Source of the DNA: Planctomycetota bacterium
GTDB lineage: Bacteria > Planctomycetota > B15-G4
DNA length: 64,000 bases
NCBI GenBank assembly: GCA_029259695.1
Contig: JAJDEQ010000183.1
Location: forward strand, 1-64,000
Direction of reading: 5' to 3'
Part shown: positions 1 through 9,599 of the stretch, one piece after another
Position numbering within the stretch: the stretch's first letter is position 1
Layout: every line of letters begins with the position of its first letter
Program-made: the position numbers and the translations under genes
The notes under the pieces: generated by a model
The model's input: only the letters and a program-made list of their open reading frames with translations
Database searches by the model: none
What the model was told of the DNA's origin: nothing

Positions 1-87
1 CCGCAGGTACTCCCCGGCGCTGCAGGCCGGCAGGCAGTTGAGCGCCGTGATCAGCAGCACGGCGGCGGAGCGTGGCCAAGGCAGCAT
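1..87 (-). CDS. Putative lipoprotein, N-terminal fragment
   Basis: Only the first 29 codons lie in the window; the gene continues beyond base 1. Reading leftward from an ATG at 87 gives a short basic start, a hydrophobic stretch and a lipobox-like L-P-A-C followed by S-A-G. This is a typical lipoprotein signal peptide, so the product is probably secreted and lipid-anchored. A GGGAGG ribosome-binding site sits 7 bases upstream, which favours this ATG over the one 7 bases earlier in another frame. It lies 142 bp downstream of the multihaem cytochrome gene on the same strand and may belong to the same transcript. Function cannot be assigned from 29 residues. Confidence 0.6.
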   Translation of the reverse strand, partial: MLPWPRSAAVLLITALNCLPACSAGEYLR

Positions 88-229
88 GCTTCATCCCTCC
101 CGCGGGCGTGCCGGCCTGCCCTCCACGACCTCTCCCATCGCGGCCGCACGAGCTGCAGCGCGGCCTCCGGGGCCCCGGCAGCCCCGGTCCGCAATCATGG
201 CCGAACGGCCGGCCGAATCCAGGGCTGCT

Positions 230-1294
230 TCACCCGTCGTCGGGGAGCAGCAGCTCCCGCGACAGGCTCCACTTGGCCTCTTCATCCGGGATGAAGGGCT
301 GGAGCTTGTAGAAGAGCTCGATCGTGGCCCGGACCGCCTCGGGTGGCAGGGGCACGCTGAGCACCGCCGTCTCGCCGGCCGGCAGCTGGGTGTTGGGGTC
401 GCCCGAGCTGCGGTAGGGGTTGCGGAAGCGGCGGCGGGCGGTGCCCCGTCGGGCCCAGCTCTCCCGCTCCTCGTCGGCGGCGGGGGGGATCGGGGTGCCG
501 CGCCCGTCGTACAGCGAGACCACGAGGTCCATCGCCCGGTTGCGCGAGTCGCTGGGGAGGTTGTGGCCCGCGAAGCGGTTGTGGAGCGTCGCTCGCAAGT
601 TGCCGTCGACCACCTCGGCCCCGAGTTCGAGACCTGCAATGGCGAAGTCCCGATCACGCCCGCCGAGGAAACGATGGGATCGGCCGGCGCGGGGTGCTCC
701 GGCCGAGGGGTGTTCGCGGGTGACGCGCTGCATGTGGCAGGCGGCGCAATCGGTCCCGGCTTCGGCCGCCGGGGACGCGAGCCACTCCTGGTGGAGGTTG
801 TGCTGGTCGTGACACGCCGCGCACGCCTGGTGCGTGCTCAGCTCGCGCCGGTACACGGGCGAGCAGGGTCCGGACAGGCCCTGCCGTGTGGCCGCGACAC
901 CGCCGTCGGCGCCCAGGCCGTGACAGGACAGGCAATCGATGCCGTCCGCGCGGCGCTCGACCCGGGCCAGCACGCGGGTGCCCGGCTCGATGCCGTGCTC
1001 GAACAGGGGACGCGGGGCGTGGCAGGCCAGGCACTCGGTGCGTCGGAAGTTGTCGGACTGCTCGGGCGCGCGCACCTGCGGGTCGGTGAAGGCTGCGGCG
1101 TGCATCGACGCGTCCCACTCCGCGTACACGTCCGGGTGGCACTCACGACAACTCGTGGGGCTCGCGAAGGTCGGTGCGGTGGGGGATCGCGGGGTGCTGC
1201 CGAGGTCGTGCGCCTCGCCCTCGCCGCCGGACCACCACAGACTCCCGCCGAGCGCGAGCAGCAGCAGCACACCCACCAGCGCGCGGGACGTCAC
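230..1294 (-). CDS. Multihaem (five CXXCH) cytochrome c, exported
   Basis: A 354-residue exported electron-carrier protein. The N-terminus (about residues 5-22) is a hydrophobic signal peptide or anchor. Five c-type haem-binding CXXCH motifs follow at residues 49-53, 88-92, 121-125, 158-162 and 183-187. Spaced histidines such as H-x-x-A-F near 65 could serve as distal ligands. The pattern resembles the cytochrome c554/NrfA-associated multihaem superfamily. The remaining ~165 residues carry no haem motif and look like a beta-rich domain of unknown function. The start overlaps the stop of the upstream ABC ATPase gene by 4 bp, so the two are probably translated together. The redox partner is unknown. 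Confidence 0.85.
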   Translation of the reverse strand: MTSRALVGVLLLLALGGSLWWSGGEGEAHDLGSTPRSPTAPTFASPTSCRECHPDVYAEWDASMHAAAFTDPQVRAPEQSDNFRRTECLACHAPRPLFEHGIEPGTRVLARVERRADGIDCLSCHGLGADGGVAATRQGLSGPCSPVYRRELSTHQACAACHDQHNLHQEWLASPAAEAGTDCAACHMQRVTREHPSAGAPRAGRSHRFLGGRDRDFAIAGLELGAEVVDGNLRATLHNRFAGHNLPSDSRNRAMDLVVSLYDGRGTPIPPAADEERESWARRGTARRRFRNPYRSSGDPNTQLPAGETAVLSVPLPPEAVRATIELFYKLQPFIPDEEAKWSLSRELLLPDDG

Positions 1295-2343
1295 GGGGCG
1301 CTCCCGTTGGTCTCGAGCGGCCGCGGGTCACCCACGATGCGCACGCGCACGGCGTCCCCGGGGTGCAGGGCGCCCTGACTGTCGGCGGAGCGCAGCAGGC
1401 GATCGCCGACGCGCAGCCAGCAACCGCCCCGCTGGTCGGTGGCGATGAAGAGGCCGTCGAGCCCGTCGTCGTCACGCCCGGAGGTGGCCTCCGGCGGGGA
1501 CGGGGTCAGCGCCTGGTCCGGCCCGGCGCCGGCGGGCTCGATCGGCGTGCCTCCGTCGCGCACCACCGTGACCGAGGCGGCGTCGAGGTAGGCGCTGACC
1601 GAGGCGTGGGCGACGCCGCAGTCCAGCGAGAGTCCCAGGCCGAAGGCGGCGCGCCCGCTGCCGTCAGCACGCGCCTGGAGCACCGTGCCGCGCTCGCAGA
1701 AGGCGGCCAGCACCGCGTTGGGGGGGGATTCGAGAGCCAGCCGTGTGGTGCCCGACCACCAGCCACCGTCACCGCTCAGGCACAGCATGTCGCCGCCGAA
1801 CAGCAGCGCGTCGTCGGCGTGATGGGTGACCGTGACGGCGGCCGCGCCGAGGGCGTCGAGTTCGCGGGGCAGGCGCTCGCGCACGTCGGCGCGGATGGCG
1901 GGGTCGAGGTGGGCCAGCGGTTCGTCGAGCAGCACCCAGCGAGGGCGGCTGGCGAGCGTGCGCGCCAGGGCCAGGCGTACCTGCTCGCCGCCGGAGAGTG
2001 CGTCGGGTCGGCGCGTGGCCAGGGAAGCGAGGTCGAAGGCCTGCAGCAGGTGGCGGCGCCAGGCGGCGTCGTCCTCGGGATCCGCGAAGGCGAGGTTGCC
2101 CTCCACCGTCATGTGCGGCCACAGCGCGCCCTCCTGGAACAGCATCCCGGGCGCGGACGCCGGCCGGAGGATGCTGCCGCCGGCGGGCTGCGACAGGCCC
2201 GCGAGGACGCGCAGCAACGTGCTCTTGCCGCTGCCGTTCGGACCCACGAGCACGAGCCGTTGCGCCTCGTGCAGCGTGAAGTCGAGACCGGCCACGAGCG
2301 TGCGTGAGCCCGCGGTCACGGTCACGTCCTGCAACTCGAGCAT
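1291..2343 (-). CDS. ABC transporter ATP-binding protein with C-terminal TOBE-like region
   Basis: A 350-residue ABC ATPase that would energise a membrane transporter from the cytoplasmic face. Motifs are in canonical order: Walker [10 protein letters not shown] (34-42), Q-loop Q70, signature LSGGE (116-120), Walker B ending D140-E141, and H-loop H174. About 150 residues follow the ATPase core and end in a beta-rich stretch like the TOBE domains of molybdate, sulfate or spermidine importers. No permease or binding protein is next to it. Instead the gene overlaps the five-haem cytochrome by 4 bp. It is divergent from mnmG. The substrate cannot be deduced. Confidence 0.88.
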   Translation of the reverse strand: MLELQDVTVTAGSRTLVAGLDFTLHEAQRLVLVGPNGSGKSTLLRVLAGLSQPAGGSILRPASAPGMLFQEGALWPHMTVEGNLAFADPEDDAAWRRHLLQAFDLASLATRRPDALSGGEQVRLALARTLASRPRWVLLDEPLAHLDPAIRADVRERLPRELDALGAAAVTVTHHADDALLFGGDMLCLSGDGGWWSGTTRLALESPPNAVLAAFCERGTVLQARADGSGRAAFGLGLSLDCGVAHASVSAYLDAASVTVVRDGGTPIEPAGAGPDQALTPSPPEATSGRDDDGLDGLFIATDQRGGCWLRVGDRLLRSADSQGALHPGDAVRVRIVGDPRPLETNGSAP

Positions 2344-2392
2344 CGGTTCGGGAATCGCGGCGGCTCCGCAGCGGAGAGGGAGGCGGGCTGTC

Positions 2393-2398
2393 TACAAT
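2393..2398 (+). promoter_or_regulatory. Candidate -10 element for mnmG (leaderless arrangement)
   Basis: TACAAT lies six bases upstream of the mnmG ATG at 2405. A start point 7 bases after this hexamer would fall on the start codon itself. No good -35 hexamer is visible at 16-18 bp, and no Shine-Dalgarno sequence fits between the two elements. Confidence 0.4.
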
Positions 2399-2404
2399 GA
2401 CTCA

Positions 2405-4270
2405 ATGGAACGCGGAGTGCCACACGATCGGACGGAGGGGCGCGGCTCCGGTGGCGCTGCCGAGCGCAGCTCTCGCGCGGGTCGCCCGCGGGTCGTGGTC
2501 GTCGGTGGCGGGCACGCGGGCGTGGAGGCGGCGCTGGCCGCCCGGCGCGCGGGCGCGGTGGTCACCCTGGTGACGCTGGCCCCCGACGCCATCGGCCGCA
2601 TGAGCTGCAACCCGTCCATCGGCGGGTTGGCCAAGGGCCAGCTGGTGCGCGAGATCGACGCGCTCGGCGGGCTGATGGGCGTGGCGGCCGACGCCACCTG
2701 CATGCAGTTCCGGATGCTCAACACCAGGAAGGGGCCCGCGGTGCAGAGTCCGCGGGCCCAGGTTGATCGCGAGGCCTACGCGCGCTTCGTGCGCACGGCA
2801 CTCGAGGCGACCGGAGGCATCGAGCTGCGCCGCGGCCAGGTGGCGGCCATCGACCATCGCGGCGGTCGCTTCGAGGCCCTGCGATTGACCGACGGCAGCC
2901 GCGTGTCCGGCGATGCGTGCGTGCTCACGACAGGGACCTTCCTGCGCGGGCTGATGCACGTGGGGGATCGGGTCAGCGCCGGCGGACGCGTGGGCGAGGC
3001 GCCCGCCAGCGAGTTGTCGGCGGCCCTGGTCGAACTCGGCTTCGAACTCGTGCGGCTCAAGACCGGGACGCCACCGCGGCTGGACGCCCGCACGGTGGAC
3101 CTGGACGGCTTCGAGCAGGTGCTCGGAGACCCGGCCGACGGGCGCTTCTCGTTCCGCATCGAGCCCGCCCCCGAGCGCCGCGCGGTGCCGAGCTACCGCA
3201 CGGCAACCAACGCCCGGGTGCACGACATCGTGCGCAGCAACCTCGATCGATCACCCTACGGGCGTGGTGTGTTGGAGGGCACCGGGCCGCGCTACTGCCC
3301 CTCGCTCGAAGACAAGGTGGCCCGCTTCGCGGAGCGGGAGAGCCATCGCGTCTTCATCGAGCACGAGACGGCCAGCGGCCCGTCGCTGTACCTGAACGGA
3401 CTCTCGAACTGCCTGCCCCAGGACGTCCAGCTGCAGATCGTGCACGCCCTCCCGGGGCTCGAGTCGGCGCGCATGCTGCGGCCCGGATACGCAGTGGAGT
3501 ACGACGCCGTGCCGGCCTGGCAACTGCGCCCGACGCTCGAGACGCGCACGCTCGAAGGGCTGTTCCTGGCGGGCCAGATCAACGGCACCAGCGGCTACGA
3601 GGAGGCCGCGGCCCAGGGCCTCATGGCCGGTCTCAACGCCGCGCGTCGCGCGGCGGGCGAGGCCGGCGTGGTGCTGGGTCGCCACGAGGCGTACGTGGGC
3701 GTGCTCTTGGATGATCTGGTGACCAGCAGTCCGCGCGAGCCGTACCGCATGTTCACGTCGCGCGCCGAGTACCGCTTGTTGCTGCGCCAGGACAACGCTC
3801 ACCGGCGCCTCGTGCCGCGCGCCCGCGCCTGGGGGCTGGTGACGTCCGCCGAGGCGTGCGCCGTGGCGGAGCTGGAGGGCGAGATCGAGCGCCTGGGGTG
3901 CGCGCTGTCGGACGAACAACGCCGGCGCGTGCGGCGCGGCGAGGGTCTCGCGCAGGTCATCGGCGAGGCCTCGCCGCCGGCCGTGCGGGGTTGCTACGAC
4001 GAAGCGCTGCAGCAGCTCGAGCTGGACGTGCGTTATGCCGGGTACGTCGAGCGGCAGGCGCGCCAGGTGGAGAAGGTCGCCGCGCTGGCCGAGGTGCCGC
4101 TGGCCGAGGCCGTCGACTACCTGGCCATGGAGGAGCTCAAGCTCGAGGCGCGGCAGGTCCTCGATCGCGTGCGCCCGGTGAATCTCGCCCAGGCGTCGCG
4201 CCTGGCCGGGGTCACGGCGTCTGACCTGTCGCTGCTTGCGCTCCGCTCAAGCCGGCCAGCGCGCGCTTGA
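2405..4270 (+). CDS. mnmG: tRNA uridine-5-carboxymethylaminomethyl modification enzyme MnmG (GidA)
   Basis: FAD-dependent subunit of the MnmE-MnmG complex, which adds the (carboxymethyl)aminomethyl group to U34 of certain tRNAs. The product is 621 residues, the usual family length. A short charged N-terminal extension precedes the FAD-binding [13 protein letters not shown] motif (about 31-43). The family motif around SCNPSIGG (67-74) and the [11 protein letters not shown] segment are intact, as is the C-terminal helical region. The ATG at 2405 was chosen because the family starts about 25 residues before the FAD motif and a TACAAT box lies just upstream. The 3' end overlaps convergent ruvA by 59 bp. 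No mnmE is in view. Confidence 0.97.
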   Translation: MERGVPHDRTEGRGSGGAAERSSRAGRPRVVVVGGGHAGVEAALAARRAGAVVTLVTLAPDAIGRMSCNPSIGGLAKGQLVREIDALGGLMGVAADATCMQFRMLNTRKGPAVQSPRAQVDREAYARFVRTALEATGGIELRRGQVAAIDHRGGRFEALRLTDGSRVSGDACVLTTGTFLRGLMHVGDRVSAGGRVGEAPASELSAALVELGFELVRLKTGTPPRLDARTVDLDGFEQVLGDPADGRFSFRIEPAPERRAVPSYRTATNARVHDIVRSNLDRSPYGRGVLEGTGPRYCPSLEDKVARFAERESHRVFIEHETASGPSLYLNGLSNCLPQDVQLQIVHALPGLESARMLRPGYAVEYDAVPAWQLRPTLETRTLEGLFLAGQINGTSGYEEAAAQGLMAGLNAARRAAGEAGVVLGRHEAYVGVLLDDLVTSSPREPYRMFTSRAEYRLLLRQDNAHRRLVPRARAWGLVTSAEACAVAELEGEIERLGCALSDEQRRRVRRGEGLAQVIGEASPPAVRGCYDEALQQLELDVRYAGYVERQARQVEKVAALAEVPLAEAVDYLAMEELKLEARQVLDRVRPVNLAQASRLAGVTASDLSLLALRSSRPARA

Positions 4271-4820
4271 CGAGTTCTTCCAGCGGCGTTCCGGCGCCGA
4301 CGCCCTGGCAGACCCTGTCGGCGGCCTGTTCGGCGGCCGCCCGGGGGAATCCGAGCGCGGCCAGAGCGGCCGTGACCGACATGCGCTGATCGCCGAGCGG
4401 CCCGGGGATGTTGGCCGCTCCCAGGCCCAACCGGCCCTTGAGTTCCACGCACAGTCGTTCGGCCGTGCGCTTGCCCACGCCCTTGACCCGCGAGAGGGTG
4501 GTGACGTCGCCGCTGTCCACTGCGGCGGCGAGGGCGCGCGGCTCCAGGGCGGACAGCAGACCCAGCGCGAGGGTGGGGCCGACCTTGTTGACGCCCAGCA
4601 GGCTGTCGAAGAGGCGGCGCTCCTCGCGGCTGGCGAACCCGAACAGCACCATGCGCTCGTCGCGCACCAGGTCGCGCACGAACAGGGTGGCGCTGCCCTC
4701 GGCCGGCAGGCGTCCCGCCGTGGTGCCCGACACGGCCAGGCGGTAGCCCACGCCGCCGATGTCGATCACCACCTCGTCCGGGCCGATCTCCGCGACGCGC
4801 CCGGTGAGGTAGTCGTACAT
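4212..4820 (-). CDS. ruvA: Holliday junction branch-migration protein RuvA
   Basis: A 202-residue RuvA, the tetrameric Holliday-junction-binding partner of the RuvB motor. The N-terminal OB-fold ([13 protein letters not shown] onward) is followed by the tandem helix-hairpin-helix region around [17 protein letters not shown] and the [18 protein letters not shown] segment. The C-terminal helical domain III starts after a short linker near residue 145. Length and domain order are normal. The gene lies 75 bp downstream of the TPR/alpha-CTD gene on the same strand, and its last 59 bp are antisense to mnmG. ruvB and ruvC are not in the window. Confidence 0.96.
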   Translation of the reverse strand: MYDYLTGRVAEIGPDEVVIDIGGVGYRLAVSGTTAGRLPAEGSATLFVRDLVRDERMVLFGFASREERRLFDSLLGVNKVGPTLALGLLSALEPRALAAAVDSGDVTTLSRVKGVGKRTAERLCVELKGRLGLGAANIPGPLGDQRMSVTAALAALGFPRAAAEQAADRVCQGVGAGTPLEELVKRALAGLSGAQAATGQTP

Positions 4821-4895
4821 CGGATCAGCAGGCTCGGAGAGGGACCGCCGGGCGCTGCGGCCCCGCGGGTGGCGATGCGGATCGGACGGCCCGGC

Positions 4896-6230
4896 TCAGC
4901 TGGGCAGGTCCATGCCCAGGCTGGTGAGCTTGGTCCTGATTTCGTCCAGGGAGGTCTGGCCGAAGTTCTTGCAGGCCAGCAGGGTGGCTTCACTCGTGCG
5001 CGTGAGGTCGCCCACGGTGTTGATGCCCAGCGTCTGCAGCGCGGCGCGCGAGCGGACCGAGAGATCGAGGTCGCCGATGCGCATGGTGTTGGCGTCACTG
5101 CCGTCGGCCTCGACGCTGCCGGAGGGCAGCTGGGAGGGCGGGGGCGAAGGCATCATGCCCAGCCGCAGGCCCTTCATACCCAGGATGTCCTTCACCTCCT
5201 GCAGGCTCGTCTCGCCGAAGTTCTTGAACGAGAGCAGCTCGCTCTCGGTGCGGCAGACGAGGTCCCCCAGGGTGTGGATGTTCATCCGCTGCAGGCAGTT
5301 GCGCGCGCGCACCGACAGTTCGAAGTCGGTCACGGGGATGCGCAGCACCGCGTTCTGCTTGTCGACCTTCCGCTCGCGGCTCTCGTCGTAGTACTGGTTG
5401 AGGCTGGCCTCGGCGTCACTGAGGTAGCGGCGGGCGCGGCGGTTGGTGGGGTCGTTCAGGTGCACGAGCTCGTAGATGCGACGGGCGTTGCGGTGGTCGT
5501 CGCGATCCTCGTACAGCGTGCCGAGGTTCATCAGCGCGCCGACGTGCGGTTGCACCTCGCCGCCGATGAACTGCTCGTAAAGCTCGATCGCCTCGTCGTC
5601 CTCGCCTTCGAGGTCGAGGCGGTAGGCGAGGCGGAACAGGGCGTCGGCGTGGTCACCGTCGTGTTGCAGGGCGAGCCGCCAGCTGGCGATGGCGCCGGCG
5701 TGGTCACCCTGGCACTCCGACGCGAGTCCTTCGGCGTAGGCGATGTCGGCAGCCGAGGCGCCGAGGCTCTTGAGCGCTTCGATCGGCGCGGCCATGGCGT
5801 CGGTGTCGCCCAGTCGCAGCCGTGCGCCGAGCAGCAGCAACTGGGAGCGGATGCCCACGGCCGGTGAGGTCGAGAGCGTCGCGAAGATCTCGGCCGCCTG
5901 GGCGGGACGGCCCTGCTGCTGGTGGGCCCGACCGGCGAGCAGCCGCGAGAGGTCATCGCTGCCGGCCTCCAGGCAGGGCAGGGCGCGGTCCAGTTCGCCG
6001 CACGCGAAGTAGCCCAGGCCGAGCTTGTGCTGATCGGCGTCCGCCTCGAGGTGGTTCATCATCCAGTCGCGGAAGGCATTGCGAGCGGTGGTCGACTCGT
6101 TGATCTGGGCTTCCAGTGCGAGCCATCCGTCCCAGTCGTTGGGGACGGAGGCGAACCAGTCGCGGGTGGGCGCGGCCGGCGCGGGGGGCGCAGTGGGCGC
6201 CGAAGGCTCGAAGTTCGTGATCTCGGTCAT
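4896..6230 (-). CDS. TPR protein with two RNA polymerase alpha-CTD domains
   Basis: A 444-residue fusion. Residues ~35-285 are helical TPR-like repeats. Residues ~300-360 and ~384-443 each resemble the C-terminal domain of RNA polymerase alpha, the module that contacts UP-element DNA and activators. In the first copy the E. coli DNA-contact residues R265, N268 and C269 correspond to R308, N311 and C312, and the NFGxxSLxE turn is present. The second copy keeps the arginine (R393) and the turn but has Ala-Ala in place of Asn-Cys. There is no alpha N-terminal domain, so this is not rpoA. It may be a transcription-associated adaptor; the role is inferred. It precedes ruvA on the minus strand and diverges from murA. 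Confidence 0.85.
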   Translation of the reverse strand: MTEITNFEPSAPTAPPAPAAPTRDWFASVPNDWDGWLALEAQINESTTARNAFRDWMMNHLEADADQHKLGLGYFACGELDRALPCLEAGSDDLSRLLAGRAHQQQGRPAQAAEIFATLSTSPAVGIRSQLLLLGARLRLGDTDAMAAPIEALKSLGASAADIAYAEGLASECQGDHAGAIASWRLALQHDGDHADALFRLAYRLDLEGEDDEAIELYEQFIGGEVQPHVGALMNLGTLYEDRDDHRNARRIYELVHLNDPTNRRARRYLSDAEASLNQYYDESRERKVDKQNAVLRIPVTDFELSVRARNCLQRMNIHTLGDLVCRTESELLSFKNFGETSLQEVKDILGMKGLRLGMMPSPPPSQLPSGSVEADGSDANTMRIGDLDLSVRSRAALQTLGINTVGDLTRTSEATLLACKNFGQTSLDEIRTKLTSLGMDLPS

Positions 6231-6610
6231 GGGCTCTCTTCGGCTGGACTGCAGCAGCTGGACTGGCGACGCTGCGGATGGGCGAACCGCACTGCGTGTC
6301 TTGGGATCGAGGTCGGGCGAGGTCGGTATGGGCCGGCCGGGCGGGTGTGATGCAGGGTGGCCGGGCCCGGCGCGTTGATCGTCCGGAGGGCAGGTCCTAC
6401 GCTCGCTTGCGCGCGTCGGCTCCGCTCTCGTTCGATCCGTCTCCGATCCCGAACCGCTCGGCTCCCGTACCGCTCACCCCGTCGGTCGCTCGGGGCAGGC
6501 CATCCTGCACAGAGCATCCGGCGAAGGGTGTCGAATCCCACGATACTAGAGGGCCGCAACATGGTGTCAAGGCTGGCGGCAGCGCTGTTTCGCCGCTCCG
6601 GGGAGCTTCT
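6231..6610. other. Divergent intergenic region between the TPR/alpha-CTD gene and murA
   Basis: No convincing gene is seen in these 380 bp: the open frames are arginine/proline/serine-rich and unlike proteins. The stretch must hold the 5' regions of both flanking genes. A plus-strand promoter candidate is listed separately. A GATACTAG stretch near 6542 resembles another -10 box but has no matching -35. Confidence 0.5.
6375..6403 (+). promoter_or_regulatory. Candidate promoter upstream of murA
   Basis: TTGATC (6375-6380), a 17-bp spacer and TACGCT (6398-6403). The -35 matches TTGACA at four of six bases. The -10 keeps only the TA...T frame. The same -35 hexamer is used in the better candidate upstream of rpmE. 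It would leave a leader of about 200 bases. Confidence 0.3.
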
Positions 6611-7906
6611 GTGGATCGGCTGATCGTGGAGGGGGGTGAGCCGCTGCGGGGCTGCGTGCGCGCGGCGGGTGCCAAGAACGCCGTGCTGCCGGTGTTGGCG
6701 GCGTCCCTGCTGACCGATGAACCGCTGATCGTCCACGGCGTCCCGGACCTGCGCGATACGGCCACGATCGGGCGCATCCTGCAGGGCCTGGGGGTGTCCC
6801 TGACCGCCGACGGCAGCACCCTGACGCTCCAGGCCGATCGGGGCGGGCCGACCGAGGCCCCTTACGACCTGGTCTCCACCATGCGTGCTTCGGTCTGCGT
6901 GCTGGGGCCGCTGGTGGCCCGCCGCGGCCGGGCCCGGGTGAGCATGCCGGGTGGCTGCGTCTTCGGCGTGCGGCCGGTGGACCTGCACGTGAAGGGGCTC
7001 AACGCCCTCGGGGCCGATATCCGTGTGGCCGGGGGCTACCTCGTGTCGACGGTGGGTCAGCGGCTCGAGGGGGCGTCGATCTACCTCGGAACACGCTTCG
7101 GCTCGAGCGTGCTGGCCACCGCCAACGTGCTCATGGCCGCGACGCTGGCCCGGGGCACGACCCGCATCGTCAACGCGGCCATGGAGCCGGAGGTCGTGCA
7201 ACTCGCCCGGCTGCTCGTGGCCATGGGCGCCCGCATCGAGGGCATCGGCGGCCCCGACCTGTTGGTCGAGGGCGTCGAGCGGCTAGGCGGGGCCGAGGTC
7301 GTCATCGGCGGGGACCGGATCGAGGCCGGGACGTTCCTGATCGGGGCCGCCATGACCCGTGGCGACGTGACCGTCGAGGGTTTCGATCCGCACCAGCTCT
7401 CGGCGCTGTTCGAGATCCTGGGGCAGATGGGGGCCGAGGTCGAGATCGAGGCGGACGGGGCTCGGGTCCGGGCGGACCGTCGCCTGGATGCGATGGACGT
7501 CACGACGCTTCCCTACCCCGGCTTCCCCACCGACCTCCAGGCCCAGGTGATGGCCGCCATGACCGTGGCGCGGGGCATCTCGATTGTCACCGAGCGCATC
7601 TTCCCGGACCGCTTCATGCACGTGGCCGAGTTGCTGCGGTTGGGCGCCGACATCCGCAAGGAGGGCCCCCAGGCCATCGTGGCCGGTCGCGACGGGCTCT
7701 CCGGGGCCACGGTGATGGCCTCCGACCTGAGGGCCTCGGCGGCACTCGTCCTGGCGGGGCTCGTGGCGGGCGGGGAGACCGAGATCCGGCGGGTCTATCA
7801 CATCGATCGGGGCTACGAACGGATCGACCAACGGCTCGGTCTGCTGGGGGCTCGGATCCGCCGTGAGACCCAGCCAAGTCTTGATCCCGTGAGCCCAGAC
7901 TGGTAA
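6611..7906 (+). CDS. murA: UDP-N-acetylglucosamine 1-carboxyvinyltransferase MurA
   Basis: First committed enzyme of peptidoglycan synthesis: it transfers enolpyruvate from PEP to UDP-GlcNAc in the cytoplasm. The predicted protein has 431 residues, close to the usual ~420. The substrate-binding Lys-Asn pair (K22-N23) is present, and so is the fosfomycin-reactive catalytic cysteine in PGGCVFGVRPVD (C116). The repeated inside-out alpha/beta EPSP-synthase-type motifs run through the whole length. The GTG at 6611 was chosen because GGGGAG lies about 7 bases upstream and the family N-terminus (DRLIVEGG) begins immediately. The upstream in-frame extension is not protein-like. Confidence 0.96.
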   Translation: MDRLIVEGGEPLRGCVRAAGAKNAVLPVLAASLLTDEPLIVHGVPDLRDTATIGRILQGLGVSLTADGSTLTLQADRGGPTEAPYDLVSTMRASVCVLGPLVARRGRARVSMPGGCVFGVRPVDLHVKGLNALGADIRVAGGYLVSTVGQRLEGASIYLGTRFGSSVLATANVLMAATLARGTTRIVNAAMEPEVVQLARLLVAMGARIEGIGGPDLLVEGVERLGGAEVVIGGDRIEAGTFLIGAAMTRGDVTVEGFDPHQLSALFEILGQMGAEVEIEADGARVRADRRLDAMDVTTLPYPGFPTDLQAQVMAAMTVARGISIVTERIFPDRFMHVAELLRLGADIRKEGPQAIVAGRDGLSGATVMASDLRASAALVLAGLVAGGETEIRRVYHIDRGYERIDQRLGLLGARIRRETQPSLDPVSPDW

Positions 7907-8003
7907 ACGTCCGGGTTCTCTTCAACTCGGCACATTCCGTGGCGAGTCACGCCGTCCGGCCGTTCCGGGCGGGTCGCACCCCCGTTTTCAGACCCCTGCG
8001 GGC

Positions 8004-9500
8004 ATGTTCGAGAGTCTCACCCAACGCGTATCCAAGATCTTCTCGGGGCTCTCTCGTCCCGGGAAGCTCAGCGAAGCGAACATGGACGAGGGTCTGGCGG
8101 AGATCCGCTCGGCCCTGCTCGAGGCGGACGTCCATTTCCGGGTGGCCACGGATCTCATCGCCCGGGTGCGGGAGAAGGCGGCGGGCCAGGACGTCCTGAA
8201 GTCGGTCTCGGCCGGCCAGATGCTGGTCAAGATCTTCCACGACGAGCTCGTGGACATGATGGCCGCGGAGGGCGAGCCGTTCGCCTTCGAGCGCGGCCGG
8301 CCCACGATCATCCTGCTGGCCGGGTTGCAGGGTTCGGGCAAGACGACCACCTGCGCCAAGCTCGCGCTGCACCTGCGCGACGAACATCGCCGCAAGCCGC
8401 TGATGGTGGCCGCCGACGTGCAACGCCCCGCCGCGGTGGACCAGCTGCGCACGCTGGGCGCCGCGAATGACGTCCCCGTGTTCCATGTGGCCGGGGAGCC
8501 TCCCGAGAAGCTCGCCACCCTTGCGCTGAAGGAAGCCGCCGCCACGGGTCGCGACACGATCCTGATCGACACGGCCGGCCGCCTGCACATCGACGAAGAG
8601 CTGATGCAGGAGCTCGGGCGCGTGCGCGCCAACGTGACGCCGGACGTCACGTTCCTGGTGTGCGATGCGATGACCGGTCAGGACGCGGTGCGCAGTGCGT
8701 CGGCGTTCAAGGAGACGCTGCCGCTCGACGGCGTGATCCTGACCAAGCTCGACGGTGACTCCCGCGGGGGTGCCGCGTTGAGCGTGCGCCACGTGACGGG
8801 TGCGCCGGTGCGCTTCGTCGGCGTGGGCGAGAAGGTCACCGACCTGCAGGAGTTCCATGCCGACCGGCTCGTCAGCCGCATCCTGGGCATGGGCGACGTG
8901 GTCACCCTGGTCGAGAAGGCCCAGGGCGTGCTCGACGAGGAGCAGGCCGAAGAGCAGATGAAGCGGATGCTCGACAACCGCTTCTCGCTCGACGACTTCC
9001 TGGGCCAGCTCAAGGCGCTCAAGAAGATGGGCTCCATGCGTGACCTGATGAGTCACCTGCCCGGGATGCCCGACGTGGATCCCGACGCGATCGACGACAA
9101 GGCGCTCGACAAGACCCAGGCGGTCATGCTGTCGATGACGCCTGATGAACGGAAGCGTCCCGAGCTGATCGACCTGAGTCGCAAGCGCCGCATCGCCAAG
9201 GGCAGCGGCACGACGGTGAAGGCGGTCGACGGTCTGCTGAAGCAGTTCCAGCAGATGCAGCAGATGATGAAGAAGCTCAAGAAGGGCGGACTCATGTCCC
9301 GCCTGGCCGGTCGCTTCATGGGCGGTGGCATGGGCCTCGGCTCGATGGGCGACATGCTGCCCGAGGGTGAGGCCGGTGTGCCCGGCATGCCCGGGATGCA
9401 GGGCGCGGGCGCGCCGGCGCGTCCCGGAGCGGGTGTTGATCGCCGCAAGGCACGCAAGGCGGAGCGCCAGCGCAGGAAGAAAGGCCGACGCCGGAGGTGA
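8004..9500 (+). CDS. ffh: Signal recognition particle GTPase Ffh (SRP54)
   Basis: A 498-residue SRP54 homologue that binds 4.5S RNA and signal sequences of nascent membrane proteins and docks with FtsY. It has the N-domain helical bundle (1-95), then the G domain with G1 [10 protein letters not shown] near 105-114, DTAGR near 190 and TKLDG near 247. The methionine-rich M domain runs from about 300, with the RNA-binding [11 protein letters not shown] segment. The C-terminus is longer than in E. coli. It is rich in Met/Gly/Pro, then ends in a strongly basic run of Arg and Lys. It precedes rpsP, a common bacterial neighbourhood. The SRP RNA gene was not found in the window. Confidence 0.97.
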   Translation: MFESLTQRVSKIFSGLSRPGKLSEANMDEGLAEIRSALLEADVHFRVATDLIARVREKAAGQDVLKSVSAGQMLVKIFHDELVDMMAAEGEPFAFERGRPTIILLAGLQGSGKTTTCAKLALHLRDEHRRKPLMVAADVQRPAAVDQLRTLGAANDVPVFHVAGEPPEKLATLALKEAAATGRDTILIDTAGRLHIDEELMQELGRVRANVTPDVTFLVCDAMTGQDAVRSASAFKETLPLDGVILTKLDGDSRGGAALSVRHVTGAPVRFVGVGEKVTDLQEFHADRLVSRILGMGDVVTLVEKAQGVLDEEQAEEQMKRMLDNRFSLDDFLGQLKALKKMGSMRDLMSHLPGMPDVDPDAIDDKALDKTQAVMLSMTPDERKRPELIDLSRKRRIAKGSGTTVKAVDGLLKQFQQMQQMMKKLKKGGLMSRLAGRFMGGGMGLGSMGDMLPEGEAGVPGMPGMQGAGAPARPGAGVDRRKARKAERQRRKKGRRRR

Positions 9501-9599
9501 GCTGGGCGGGGCGCGCGCAACCTGCGCGTCCACGCCACAGGACCGGCAACGAATCGCAACGAATCAAAGCATCGACGAGACACTGGAGATCGATCGACC

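Noticed and set aside
6525-6550. tRNA-like T-arm (GTGTCGAATCCCAC) upstream of murA
   Set aside because: The flanking bases do not form an acceptor, D-arm or anticodon arm, and the stem around the loop does not pair properly.
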